A stretch of 64,000 nucleotides of DNA, from assembly GCA_963693365.1 (NCBI GenBank), contig CAVNZM010000010.1, positions 7,006,001-7,070,000 of the forward strand, given 5' to 3'. A model generated the notes under the pieces. It had not been told where the DNA came from. It did no database searches and worked only from the letters and a program-made list of their open reading frames with translations. Below are positions 40,882 through 53,263 of this stretch, piece by piece; position 1 is the first letter of the stretch; each line of letters starts with the position of its first letter. The position numbers and the translations under genes are program-made. This DNA comes from Amoebidium appalachense. Lineage: Eukaryota > Ichthyosporea.

Positions 40882-42397
40882 TTTGTTTGGTTGTCATTAT
40901 AAAGATCAAGACCGTGATGAGTTTGGGATACCGTACCGCCTCATAATATTGATTATTTGTTTTTTATTTTTTTTGTAAATTTTTTTATAATCACGGCTGT
41001 TCCATTTTGATGGATAATTATTTTGCTTTTTCTTTTATTTTTCTTTTCTTTCCATTTTTTTTTTTTTCTTTCCTTTTTTTCCGGTTGGTAGAGCACACAC
41101 ACACACACACCCACACACCCACACACACGTGTACACATGACGCACTGCGGACACATACACCCTTGTTAGTTCGTGCTTATGCGGTGGATGTCAATTCTTC
41201 ACGGAAGGGTGTGTGTGGTGGTGGTGCAGCTGGTGTGTGTGTGTGTGTGTGGTGGTGGTGTGTGGGGGGGGGGGGGGGGGGGGGGGGAGGGGGGGGGGGG
41301 GGGGGGGGGGGGTTTCACATTATTTATGGGGTTACATGGGGCGCTACATGAGTGTGTAACGACCTGAAAGAGCTGTACGTGGTTGGGCACACCGGCTCGA
41401 TTTGTCATACATCAACCATTCAAAGCTTCTTGGATCTCTATGCCCTTTTCTAGGTCTTTGTGTGCAACCATTGTTGGCACATTGTGTGTGTGTGCATGTG
41501 AATGTGTTTGAATGTGTGTGCCACAGTGCGTGTGTGTGTTTGTAGCGGTGAGTGTGTGTGTGTGCGTGTGTGCGTGTCATGGCTGCGTGTGCCCATCTGC
41601 GCGACACAAAGCATTTTCATGTTGCGTACCACGAAGAGTTGGATGTTACAGTAACACCGTGGCAAGTTACCAACAGTAATTAATGTGAGTGGGGGGGTAT
41701 CATGAGGGGATCAGGTGTCTGACGTGAGTTGAATGGGGGTAGGGGGCCTGATATGTCGTCTGTTAGGGGGTGGGGTCTGATGTGGTTTGTCATGAGCGAT
41801 GTGGAGTCGAAAAGGGGGGGGGGGGGGGAGGGGGGGTATCTTAGGACTAATGGGGGCCCGGGAGGGAGGGGGGAGAATGGAGGGGCTGGGGTGGTGTGTG
41901 CCCATGCGTGCGCGCTGGTATTCGCGACTGTCTGTGTGGGTGTGCCTGTGTGTGCGCCGGTGTGTGCCCGTGTGTATGTGTATGTGTGTGTCTGTGTGGT
42001 TACTTATCTCACCTCCCCCCCCCCCCCCCCCCCCCCCAACCCTTCTCCCTCCCTTGCTTTTTCTGCTTCCACCTCTCGCCCTCCATGTCTCTCTCTCTCC
42101 CTCCCTTTCTCTCTCTGTGCGTGTGTGTTCGAGCATATACACACATGAACACCTGCCATGCACGCACTTGTGTGTGTGTGTATGTGTGTGTGTGTGTGTG
42201 TGGTGTGTGTCAGAGAGGGAGAGAGAAAAAGAGAGAGATGTGAGAAAGAGAGAGGGTCAATAGATGGTTGTGTGAGTTCGCAAGCACACATAAGCACACA
42301 TGCGCTAGGAAATGGTTGTGTGTGTTTGCATGCACACGCACGAAGAGAGGGTTGTGTGTGTTCGCGTGCACACACACATGCCATGCATGCACTTGTC

Positions 42398-42477
<80 letters not shown>

Positions 42478-43475
42478 TGTGTATGTGTGTATGTGTGTAT
42501 GCGTGTGTGTGTGTGTGTATGTTTGTGTGTGTGTGTGTGTGTCAGAGATAGAGAAAGCGAGGGAGGAGGGGGGAGGGAGAGAGCGAGAGAGAAAGAGGGA
42601 GGGAGAGAGAGAGAGAGAGAGAGAGAGTGTGTGTGTGTGTGTGTGTGCGCGCGCTTGTGTGTGTGTGTGTGTGTCAGAGATAGAGAAAGAGAGGGGGAGG
42701 GGGAGAAAGAGAGAGAGGGGGGGAGGGAGGGAGGGAGGGAGAGAGAGAGAGAGTGTGTGTGTGTGTGTGTCAGAGATAAGGAAAGAGAGGGAGAGGGAGA
42801 GAGAGAGAGAGAGGGAGAGGGGCAGGGGAAGAGGGTGGGGGGGGACGAAAGAGCAAATACAGAGAGAAAAATATCATGAAGGAGAGAGCTGGACGAAGGG
42901 GGCAGGGGGTGGGGCATTGAGAGGGGGACAGAGGGGGAGGGGGGAGGGCGGGGGTAAAAGAGCAAACACAGAGAGAAAAAAATGATGAAGGAGAGAGCTG
43001 GACGATGGCGGCAGGGAGGGAGCTGCTGCGCGCAGCAAAGTCGCACAGCAAAGTGATGAGTTCGGAAAGACGGAAGCCCGGGTAGAAGGAAGGAATGAAC
43101 GGAGGGGGGGAAGGGAGAAGAAAGATGGTGGAACCTTGAGAAGAGGCTGATGGAGATGTGGAGAGGGGAGAAGACAGATAGGGTTCGAGGGTTTCAGGAG
43201 TGAAGCAAAAGGGCTATGACCTGGTGAATAATTGGTTGGAGTGATGGAAAGACGGAGGTGCTTAAGGAGAAGCGAAGAAATTGTGTGTATGTTCGCACAA
43301 GTACAAACACGTATACACATGCTCAGAGATAGAGACATCTAATAGAAAGGGAAGGGGGGAGGGGGGGGGGGGGGGGGGTCAAAGGGCGTGTGGAGATGCA
43401 AAAAAAAGATAAAAAAGAGAGGGAGATAGGGGGGTTGATGAAAGGAACTGGGAGCAGGCTGCAACACACAGCAGA
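40882..43475. repeat. Gene-poor stretch with T, G, GT and GA repeats
   Basis: T-rich sequence at 40950-41080 and G tracts at 41265-41312. Two possible minus-strand exons (about 41408-41450 and 41580-41680) lack paired splice sites. A detached piece of the G-rich satellite lies at 41690-41850 and includes the GTGGAGTCGAAAAGGGG marker. (GT)n lies at 42170-42202 and 42405-42540; (GA)n-rich sequence lies at 42540-42830. GGAGAGAGCTGGACGA repeats at 42882 and 42990 as part of a local duplication of about 105 bp. Confidence 0.7.
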
Positions 43476-43727
43476 GTGAAGGGCGCCAAAACAGAAGGCT
43501 TGGAAAAAAAAAACGCTGATGATGATTTGACTTACGGGTGCACGACCGCAGAGGTTTATAAAGAGTGTTCGTCTCGTTTGGCGAAATGTCTGACAGTTAA
43601 CTATGGCTGTGTTAATCCGCCAAAAGGACCGGGCAGTGAATATTGCTCACTTTTGTATTCAATCCATATGAACCATGTGCAAGGTTTAGCTTACGGGTGT
43701 GCATATGTAAACAAGGGTAACACGTAG
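43476..43727 (+). CDS. Short Cys-rich ORF, hypothetical
   Basis: 83-codon ORF (ATG to TAG). The N-terminus is charged (MKGAKTEGLEKKNADDDLTY), followed by about eight Cys spread through GCTTAEVYKECSSRLAKC, VNYGCVNPPKGPGSEYC and GLAYGCAYVNKGNT. No signal peptide. The repeated YGC spacing suggests a small metal-binding or disulfide fold, or an exon from a larger one. No family recognised and no splice evidence. Confidence 0.25.
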   Translation: MKGAKTEGLEKKNADDDLTYGCTTAEVYKECSSRLAKCLTVNYGCVNPPKGPGSEYCSLLYSIHMNHVQGLAYGCAYVNKGNT

Positions 43728-45520
43728 CATTTGGGTGCAAGTGTACCATATGTAAGCGCTACCTTGTGCTCCTCCTCACTAAGGTATCAGTAGTGTTATA
43801 GTCCTATATAGTCGGTACTCAGTTACTATCAGTCGGGCCTACGGCACGTACGGCCGATGTCGACGTTTCTTTGGGCGGGAAAATGGCATTCTAGTGATGT
43901 CGATGCGAAATGCAATGCGAATTATTATGTCGGTACAAGCAACGCGTGATTTACTGAAGCAGGGATTTTAAAGCGGCGAACTTAACCCTACTAACCCGAG
44001 TGGGCCATATATATGTTTTCAAGAGGTGCTGGTTGGGCGGAAAAGGCTCAAAAGTATGGAAAAAGCTGTATCCAAGTATTATGTGATGACATAGAAACGT
44101 TTTCTAACAGCTTTAGCCATGTTTATACGCCTCTTTTTATTTTTCTATAGGACCCTTTTTCTATATAACTGAGTTCCGGAAGCGTGCTTTCGGATTTTCG
44201 AAAGCCATCATGAACAACCATGTGCGAGCGAGGGATGTGTGTGATTGGCTCAGCATGAAAGTGCGAGCTAAGAAATCGATTGGCCAAATGGCTTTGGCGT
44301 CACTGCGGCAACGTGTGATAAGCACTAGCGCACATGTACACGCCCTTTCCACTCGCATCATGCATGCCATTTTGCGAGATCACAAAAGGCGTATGTATTG
44401 TACATGTAGGTAATACGTAAATCAGGGGCGTGCTGTATTCTGACTCTTTGTTTCGTGTTTCGTGTGTAGGGGCATGCCCCTATATCTCTGCATTTCTAAA
44501 TTCTTTTTCGTGGCCTGCAAGCTGTTGATTGGGTCGCGGGAGCAGGTCTTCCACATGTAAGATGCTGATGTAGACGTCATGCCTGTACGTACGTACGCGT
44601 ATGTAGCTGGCGCGACGCTAGCGCTACGCACAACGGTAGTGTCGTGGAGCTCAATTTTATACCCTAATTTGCTTCTATAAAGAAAATGAAGTTTAGTAAA
44701 GGTGTTTGCATTATATGTGTGGATTTCGTCCGCAACCTTCAAGGTTTGCCCAATTGCACTTGGCTTGCAACGAAATCTTATAGAGGGAAAACTATCTTGA
44801 CCGACAACGATACATAAATGGCCCAGCGCTGCAAATGAGGGAACATAGTATACGTATACCTGTGTATACCTCGTACGTAAAGTACAAAACTCTCCCGTGT
44901 CATACGTAAATCCCTACGTACATGTTGCAAACGTCTACGTATACGTATATACAGTATGGATGCGCTTTGTAGGTCCGGGGCGAATCGGCCGCCCCTACCA
45001 ACCGAGGCCTGGGCATGGGAACGTGTACTGAGCGAGATCAGCCTGGAGAAAGCTAGCCGTGATAGTGGACAAATCCGACAAGAGACCGCCAGTTTCACGG
45101 CACTCTAAGGCGTCTTTAGTTGCAAAATACTCTCACCTATAATAGTTACATGTGGTAATGCTATAAATATTTTTATACATTTATTTTTTTGCATAAAATT
45201 AATGAGCAGTTGACACTATATAATGGGACAACCACGAAAAGCAGGCAACAAACAAATTGGCCGCATTCGCGTTACGTACTCTGATGACCAATGATATTGG
45301 CGCCTTACACGAGCACACGAACTCGCCATTGCCAAACGGCTTCCTTCTCCGGTTGTCTGAAATCTCTGTGCTATATGAAAACCATGTTTTCTTTTTTTGG
45401 TTTTTTTTTACGGATTTACAGAAGTCCTTTGGGGTTTATAACAGTTGTTTCCGCATGACAGTAAAGTTACGTGTGCGATTGCTTCTGGATGCTCAATAGG
45501 ATAGCTTCAACACTCAATAG
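43728..45520. other. No gene seen
   Basis: Complex AT-richer sequence with few simple repeats. Overlapping short ORFs at 44161-44413 on both strands give no recognisable protein. Confidence 0.5.
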
Positions 45521-46009
45521 ATGGGACCTTCAAATGGACGTGAGTGCATGCATGCATTTGGCATCTTTTGTATCAGTCTTATCCGCGATGTAAAGGTGTA
45601 CATTTTTGCCTCCCGTGCTCTTCAGTCACGTTATCCCAAGGCTGCGCAGCTGAAAAAAAGGTTTACTTTATTTTCACCGGTGTTCCGCCAGTTTTCGGAT
45701 CATTTCGCGGACTTGACCTCGCTTGAGGTATACGCCTACAGGCGCATGTAGGCCGTCGCTCTGGTCAAAACAAGTTGGGATCCCATCGACAAACTCACAC
45801 GGCAAGCTCATCGCGATCTATCCCTGGAAAGAGCCGATAAAATCGACCAATCTGGATCGCTCGAAGTCTGGGAACATTTTTGTTCCCATCATCGATTGCG
45901 TAGGGTTAAAAGACTTGTGGAAGCAAGCCGATCGGCTAGCGGGGCTCTCATATGTGCTGCTCCGCGCGCCTGGGTATATAGACACGCTTTCAAGATGCTT
46001 TTGAGCGAG
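45521..46009 (+). pseudogene. Decayed ORF with one in-frame stop, unknown family
   Basis: A single frame reads LIRDVKVYIFASRALQSRYP, then FRQFSDHFADLTSLEVYAYR, a TAG at 45749-45751, then AVALVKTSWDPIDKLTRQAH, EVWEHFCSHHRLRRVKRLVE and ALICAAPRAWVYRHAFKMLL, ending SE before TAG. Codon choice and the open frame on both sides of the stop argue for a former gene, possibly of a transposable element. Family not recognised. Confidence 0.4.
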
Positions 46010-46379
46010 TAGGCAAAGGTGGTATTGTGCAGTAACATATAAAGAATGTTGATGTACTGCATTAAAGGTGTATAAATGTGCGTAGAAGGGAAAGTAGGGC
46101 CTTGAAGGCGAGATTAGAAGTGGGACGGCACATGTGTGCGGGCTAGGGGCGGTTCTCCCTAAAACTCTAGGGTGATTCTACCGAGAGTGTGCCAAATCGA
46201 TTTATAAACGGATCTAGAAAAGAGGCAAGCAAAGTAGTAACGTCAACGCTGGTATGAAAAGTATTATCTTATGCAGGGCACTGCCGTGCCGTGACCCGAT
46301 GACTACATTTGATCCCGATACATACATCATCGGTATCGCGACATACAGCGCTTCGAAAATTCGCATAATATATTTGTAC

Positions 46380-47105
46380 ATGTGGATTCAAGGGTTTATG
46401 CACTTTGTATTGCTGCGGACATCGTCAGGGGCCCAGCCTCACTTGACGGCGCTAGTGACATATGTACACGATGCAATAAAACAACCCTAGTATAGATTAT
46501 GGATAAGCAGAAGCTAGCATTAATATTGGTAGCTCCGAGAGAAAGATACGACACCGTATTACAATATCATACTGTACAGCATTAATAAGGTGATCTAACA
46601 CGGTCTTTTTATAACGGATATACTGGGGGAGAGAAGTAGAAAAGAGAATAAAGCCGTCCATAACCTCCGGTTCTATAGCTACCGCATTAGCTAACAGGTC
46701 ACACTTATTGATGATAGATATGCATCCGCGAGTAAACCGTCCGCACACATATTACACATACGAGCAGGAGACACCACTGAAACCCGATTACAACGCCATG
46801 ACATAATCATCTTTGCATATTTATACGACACAACATCATGAATAAACGAATCTATATAGGAGCGAGATTGTCTCGGGTATCCGCCATATAGTAGTTGGTG
46901 TTTTTGCTGACCTAACACTGGGAGGGACTCGACACGTAAAGTAGAAAAGGTATCTATCAGCCATAGACTTAAAACTATTCTTAGTCACACTATGGTCCAG
47001 CCGTGCCTCCGGTGGAGTTGCCAGCCACCCCGCATATCGCTCGACAATGGGCAGAGAGGATGTGGAAGGGAAGAGGTAGAGGGGCGATTCCGTGTATATG
47101 TTTAC
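46380..47105 (-). mobile_element. 5'-truncated LINE family 1 copy, reverse orientation
   Basis: On the minus strand it aligns with the 3' third of the copy at 19345-20745: ATPPEARLDHSVTKNSFKSM, QQKHQLL, RSYIDSFIHDVVSYKYAKMI, PARMCNMCADG and QYIRYKKTVLDHLINAVQYD, ending LASAYP. A related 3' UTR reads GTGTACATATGTCACTAG, GAGGCTGGGCCCC and CAAAGTGCATAAACCC. Several frameshifts are present. It retains the Cys-x-x-Cys knuckle. Confidence 0.85.
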
Positions 47106-48370
47106 CGGAGTCTCGAGATCCCAATAACAAATTCATAAGCCTACAACAACCCTTTCACATCTGAGTTTTTTTTTAAAGTGTATTTTATTTAGGTACATAA
47201 AATCCCCTCCACCTGTAAGCCATCACTGCATAAAATAAATTGTATAGCTGCAAATTTGGCAGCAGCAACAGGCGTACTGCCAGTACACTGTTCAGTTGCC
47301 GGCGCGGCGGTTTGGGGAGTCTGAAGGGGACAATCCCTAGAACCAATCAAAATTGTTCACGCTTGTTTACAACTTTACACGTCTCTTTACACGATGCCAG
47401 GAGGGCCATCTCCCAACACTCATAGGCCAAAATGTTTCTATTTAGATGGCAAAGTTTCAAAAGTTTCAAACGCCACTGACACTGGCAAAGACGTTTTTGC
47501 TTGTTACTGATAGCTAAGTGGCTAAAGTGGTAAATTTCACACATTAGGATAAATTACCTTAAATGTGATTAGTTGACTGTCAATATGTTAAGTAATTCTT
47601 ACTGTGCCACTGTGCACTGGCAGCACTGCCACATTACCGTGAGTGCACTGTATTCTTGAGATCAAATTTGCAAATTCACCCCCACAGGAAGCCTTAGAGC
47701 CGGGGAGAACTTTACTCTGACGTACGTCTCCGCGCCGCTGAGACGCGCGTGGCGAGTGCACGTGACGTGAGTTGGCGAGTGATCATACTACATGTTTTGT
47801 AACAAATACAACTTACCAGAATGAAACCAGTTGTTCTTTGTTCTATGAGAGCTTCGAGCTGCATCAGAGTCGCATTATGCACGCGCGCTCCGTGCATGAA
47901 GCACGCACTATTTCTGAGCCGACGCGCTCAAGTTTCACTTCAAAGGCTGATCGAGCTCGCCACGACATCGTGCCGAGCTCGCGCTAAATGGCGATGAGTC
48001 ATGCATTAGCCGGACCGTCCACGGTGACTCACACATTAGTCATAAATACGATACGTGATCATACACATGCATAGTCACAATAATAATTAAAAAAAAAAAC
48101 CAAACAATTGTATAAGTACAATATTAGTGTATGCTAAGTGCTAACCCTATCTATAGCATTGTAGCGCTTCCTGGGGGCCAATACGTGACGTTAAACGTTG
48201 TAACATAAACCCTCACCAACCATCCCTCCTCTTGGTACAACAGTATGAAACGTCTTTTGCATAGTAATATTACGCATCACCGCCTCTGACACCAAGTCTC
48301 ACTGCCGCAGTCCGCTGAAGTCCTATAGGTATAATATTAGCGTGCAAGCCGCAGGCAAATTACCCTCTAC
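47106..48370. other. No gene seen
   Basis: Unique sequence of balanced composition with a few A/T runs. ORFs are short and on both strands. Confidence 0.5.
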
Positions 48371-48374
48371 TTAA

Positions 48375-48672
48375 GGCGAGGTATGGAATGTGATTTGGCG
48401 GCGGGGTCCAAAATGATTGCGCCCCGCAAGATCCGAATGCTGTGATCTGGCGAGCTATCGACGCGTTAATTTTTTTTTTGGGCCATTTAGTAAAATTTTC
48501 ATTTCGCGGAAAACCGATGCCCGGCCTTTTCCGGAATAGCGCCAGCGATTTCCGCTGAAAATATCAAAATCGCCCAATTTACGCTTTAATAGCGAGCCAG
48601 ATTGCAGCATTCAGATCTTGCGGGGCGCAATAAATTTGGACCCCGCCGCCAAATCACATACCGTATCTTGCC
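48375..48672. mobile_element. 298 bp MITE with TTAA target-site duplications
   Basis: Terminal inverted repeats of about 80 bp: the left end starts GGCGAGGTATGGAATGTGAT and the right end (reverse complement) starts GGCAAGATACGGTATGTGAT. Both continue TTGGCGGCGGGGTCCAAA and GCGCCCCGCAAGATC. TTAA flanks both sides (48371-48374 and 48673-48676). The interior is AT-rich with no ORF. TTAA duplications are typical of piggyBac-type transposition, but the terminal bases are not the usual piggyBac CCC, so the superfamily is inference. Confidence 0.85.
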
Positions 48673-49104
48673 TTAAGCTTGGGCGGTCTCAGCCTTGTGC
48701 CGGGAAAAAAAGTTGGATTCCCTATGTCCGTGATCATGAACTCAGTAGCAATGGAATACAGGGTACCGGTGGGCAGGGATATCTACAGTACTGTAGTCAA
48801 GTCAACTCTTCAGAACCTGGAAAAAACCGGATACAGTAAACACCCACACACACGTACACACACACGCCTGAAGCTGCAGTGCATAGTGTTGCAACACGCT
48901 CACTACAAATCGAAAGCACTGTGGTCACGATTTTGAGTTACCGTAGTCGAACTACCGGCTCTGTCAGTGATATACCTTCACACACCACATAACCATATTA
49001 GCAGAATCAAGAAACACCGACCATTTCGCCAGCTTCTCCTCTCAGCGGCCTTGCACCACTAAGAAAATCACCATGTGAACCACTCTTACACACAGCGCAA
49101 CATA

Positions 49105-51606
49105 ATGCCTATACGAACAAACACGCAGCAAGGCACTGGCCGCACTAAACCACCCAAAGACCGTGGGCGGTACACCCTGTGTCTTGGCGAGAGTCAATAC
49201 TATGACAACGATGCAATCCAGGGCGTTTTCACGTGTCACATGAAAGAACGATTAACATGTCGTCGGCTCATTGCTCGGTGTACTGGTGTATGCAGGTAAG
49301 CACTTTGTTGCTAAACCATTCCTTGCTGCTCTTAGAGATCACCCGTGTTATGATGTCTTCTTTCGCTTTATAGATGAATTCCTGAGATTCGCTATGTTAC
49401 TGATGATCCACAAAAAGAACACACGGAAGTTCACTCACGTGTGATGTGACTGCCTGGGTCCCATGGATGCATTAGCATTGTCCTTACTAAGTGCTCGTTG
49501 TAAACTAAAGCTCCACCAGTGAGCCTTACCACACACTATTCAAAGTGCATAGTTATAATTGGTGTGCAACACAAGATACAACACAATGCTTCTATAGAAG
49601 TAACCCTTGATCAGATTTTCAAGTTATAAGTGGTGTACTTCATCTGAAGCCCATCGATGATTACCGAACGCAGCTAATCGTCTTCTTTTTCTTGTTCCAG
49701 TGTGATGATGGAGGGCCTTCTCGTGCAGCGGTCTACCATCTATATGGCTGAGCAAACCCTCTGCACGAACATGACCTTATTTCCACGCACACAGATCGAA
49801 TCATCTTTCTATTCACATTCACCCGTCACATCACCCACCGATAATCATAGTCAGGATGGCCGCTATGTGTTTGATATTTTTCTTCCCCTCGAAGGCTGCT
49901 TGCCCGACTCGCTCAAGCTGAGCACCCCTGAGTTTGTATCGGTGAGCATGGCGGTGTCATACCAGGTGCAGGTTTTTTGTGAGAAGCCGGCATACAGTGA
50001 CGACGGGAAGGAGATATTGTTGCTGAGTCGTCTGGCTGTAGCCCGTGTCTTAAAGGTACGCATTAGTGCTTTCAATGTTGCTCAACAAGAGATAGGGCAA
50101 TATTATTACTAGAAAAGTGGGTTTTTGCTGTTTTACTACGAGGAAAAAAAAAGAAAGTAATAGCTTTGTGCTCATTTTAAGAATATTTTCTGTCACTGCG
50201 TGCACATCTTTAACATTCCAAGGCAACATTGCGATGTGCTAGGTCACGACATGTTCACCCCCGAGCCATATAGCTGGCAGCCCGATAACACTCCAATAAT
50301 CCACACAGGGCACTGAGTATACACCAGACCCAGGCCTCCAACCACGGTCGTACGGTCACACAACGCCGCTGACACTTGTCCCACGCTGCTTGCGCCAAAA
50401 CGACGTCGAGGACAGAAAAGTGCACATATACGCACAGCTCGGAAATAACGTATACAGCACGGCCCAAAACATAGATGTGATGGTGTGTGTGCGTGACCCA
50501 ACGGGCGCAGTGAAGCAGGTTACCGCAGCGTTGAGGCAGACTTTCAACAACTTTCCTACGCAAGGGTCAAAGCCACTAGCACATCTCACGTCAAGTGTAG
50601 GTGTGCCAATACGAAGAGAGGACGATGGAAACTGGCGGATGTTTTCTCTTCATCTCGAACCTTCCCCACCGTCGTGCGACTGCCACGAACAACACACAAC
50701 CACTTCACGGTGTGTGGGTATTGCACATGTGCCTGCAACAAGTACCTCCGAGGCAATTCTCGTGCCAACTACACACATACCGTTCAATTTAAATGGATTG
50801 CGGCCTGGTTTGTTACAACCCAACACCCTCGGTCGGATAAGTGAGAATGTAACAACGCGTGTTAATGGTATTGCGAGAAACAGTGATAGCAATATGGGTG
50901 ACCATTATGACGTAGGGGACCCGGTAGAGCCTGAGGGCTCTCATGGTGGGCAGAGCCACCAGCCGCAAAGGCCTGGGTTTAGGCGTGAAAATACCGGAGG
51001 GATGAGGGTGAACTATATCGTCGAGGTGATTGTGTATGTAACCAGAGGCAGACGGGTACACCTACACCTTCCCGTCACGCTATCTAGCCCATTTTCCACA
51101 CACCACATACCCGCGGATGGTGCGGGCATAGACAGCCTCTCCACATCGCAACGACAAGTGGTAGGGGGCCTGGGTGGAAAGCCCCACACGTCACGGCACA
51201 GCCCTATACCATCATCTACAAACACCGTCAGATTACACGCGGTTCCTGCCCCCTCATGGCCCGACATGCTCCCAACATATGATGTGGCAATGGGTCGCGG
51301 TCGGAGCACCGCGTCGCGTGCACGGCAGCACACGGTGGTGCCAGACCCTTCTAGCATCATCGAGTACACTGAGGTCGCCCAATCAGAAAGCAGAACGGAG
51401 CAAGGTTCTGCACAGGAAGTCACGCTGGGTGCGAGGGTTATGAGGGTGATGGGGAGAGTTGGAAACGCTCTGCGTGCATGGAGATCAGGCCACGGCACTT
51501 CCAAAGAGGGCAGTCGGCCCATCCCTGTTTTTGGCCGCAGTGGTACGGTGTGGCACCAGCCAAATAGAATTCAGCCGCGAAGTGTTGTGGCTACATCGGT
51601 AACATA

Positions 51607-51607
<1 letters not shown>
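49105..51607 (+). CDS. Arrestin-domain protein (alpha-arrestin-like), complete
   Basis: Three exons with matching phases: 49105-49295, 49701-50055 and 50309-51607. They give about 614 residues. Start: ATG at 49105 (MPIRTNTQQGTGRTKPPKDR). The arrestin N-domain follows: RYTLCLGESQYYDNDAIQGV (first strands), then RRLIARCTGVCSVMMEGLLV, then DGRYVFDIFLPLEGCLPDSL and FVSVSMAVSYQVQVFCEKP. The C-domain begins at exon 3 (LTLVPRCLRQNDVEDRKVHI and NNVYSTAQNIDVMVCVRDPT) and ends with VNYIVEVIVYVTRGRRVHLH then LPVTLSSPF. A long Ser/Arg-rich tail follows, with LPTYDVAMGRG, an imperfect relative of the PPxY motifs that recruit HECT ubiquitin ligases, and stops at TAG (51605-51607). Arrestin-fold adaptors act at membranes in receptor or transporter trafficking. 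Fold and exon structure are clear; the subfamily is inferred. Confidence 0.85.
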
Positions 51608-51639
<32 letters not shown>

Positions 51640-52592
51640 GGGGGTTTCTTTAACAAAGGTACCGTAACTTAGTAATGTTCCAACATGTCCTGTTGTGTTG
51701 AAAGTTGTTATTTGAACTTTGCTGATATATGAATGCATGTAGGTGACGTAAGCGGATCGCAATTAAGTGGATGAACCACTGATGATCTAATGTAAGATGA
51801 TGTGTGGCGAAGTTCTCTTTATTGAGGATTGATGATGCACATGAAAACAGCTGTTGAGATATGATACATAATTGTAAGTATGTATACGTATGGACATATG
51901 TATGATATTTTTAACAACTGAGTAGTGCCATACGGATACGATCAACTTCCGTTCGGATAGTTTTTCAAGTAACATAATCAGATAAATTTGTCAAAGCAGA
52001 TATGCCTTTTACACATGGGATATCTGGAAAACGGACCTAGATATTAGGGGTTTTCTTTATCCTGGTGCCCTCTCACGTTTTCAGTGTGTGCCTGTGGGTT
52101 TTGAAAGTGTCGGAACAATGTGTTCAAGGTAACGTTTTCGTGTAAGTCAACTCCACCTCGTTTGGAATTCAGCGCTAATATAGTACTAATTACGTTGAAA
52201 GTATTAGGGCTTGGGGTTTTATTTCTTGTGCCCTGCGAGATGCCGGTAAACCCAACCGGTGAGATAGTCTACGTTGTGAATTCAAGAGGGCAAAAAAAAA
52301 CCCGGCCACGGGTGGTCTCTCGCAAAAAAAAATTCCACCTCGCACAAGTCTACTAAGGTTTACAACTATTTTTTTATTTTTTTTCGTTGATGATAAACTC
52401 AAATATTGGGCCTGATTTGGACCCACCACCTTCAGCCCGGAGGACGGGTGGGTCCCAGTGGCCCCTGGCCAAAAATGAGCTGAGGAAGGATGGGAGGGAA
52501 CTGAGGAGGGAGGGAGAGGGATGGGGGAGGTGAGGGGGAGGGCCCCCCCTTCCCCTTTCCGGCCCCCGGCGGGCCCAGAGAAGCGGGGGGAA

Positions 52593-52654
<62 letters not shown>

Positions 52655-52671
52655 TGAGCCTCCAATGATCC
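51608..52671. other. 3' flank of the arrestin gene; no gene seen
   Basis: A T tract and G tract lie at 51608-51644, directly after the stop codon. AT-rich unique sequence follows, then G/C-rich sequence from 52430 and an uninterrupted G tract of about 60 bases (52593-52652). Confidence 0.6.
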
Positions 52672-52684
52672 ATGTTCCTCGCCC

Positions 52685-53250
52685 GGGGCGGGTTGGTACA
52701 ATGGTAAGATCTCTGCGTGTTAAGCGTGTCAAGCTCCGAGTCGCAGGATCGATCCTGCCACTTCCGATTTTTGTCTGCTCGACGGTCCACCAGTCTGGCC
52801 GCCCCAGACCACGTCAAGCAGCACCACCAATTTGTTATCATCCGGCCGCAAGACATGACGTCATGAACACCACCATCCCTCTGACGTCGACGGCGCGCCG
52901 CTTGGGCATCCGGATCCCGGCCCAACGTTCAAGTGGGAGACCAATCCGAGTCACCGGCCACGGTTCGGGTCAGCGTCCTGGGCATGGGGTTTTCTTTTTC
53001 AAGTCTTTATTTTTGTGTATGTGTCCCGGGTCGCTCCCGGCTGGTGTTGTTAAAGTGAGCTGTGCTCACTTCCCCACTAGCGTTGCTGCGGCTAGAACTG
53101 TGGGATAAATAGTGCCAGTTGGGGTCAATTAGAATCCTGACTTATGAGTGTGCTATACAGTACGATCTGTGTAGGCGGAAGACGGTAAGCTCCCCTGAGG
53201 CAGTGCCTCGCTGGGAGTGAAACGGGATAAATAAATAAAAATTAAAAAAA
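52685..53250 (+). mobile_element. tRNA-derived SINE with A-rich tail and perfect 13 bp target-site duplications
   Basis: The duplication ATGTTCCTCGCCC is at 52672-52684 and 53251-53263. The 5' end resembles a tRNA: GGTTGGTACAATGGTAAGAT (D-arm/A box), an anticodon-like TGCGTGTTAAGCGTG, and GGATCGATCCTGCC (T-arm/B box, about 52745-52758). A body of about 470 bp follows, without a coding ORF, and the element ends GGGATAAATAAATAAAAATT plus A8. All hallmarks of a recent LINE-mobilised SINE are present. It is unrelated in sequence to the SINE-C family. Confidence 0.85.
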
Positions 53251-53263
53251 ATGTTCCTCGCCC

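Noticed and set aside
41344-41690. Possible exons on either strand around the ATG at 41579
   Set aside because: Short open pieces on both strands with no consistent splice phases.
52685-52765. A functional tRNA gene
   Set aside because: Head-like similarity only: arms do not pair cleanly, and target-site duplications plus an A-rich tail show that it is the 5' end of a SINE.
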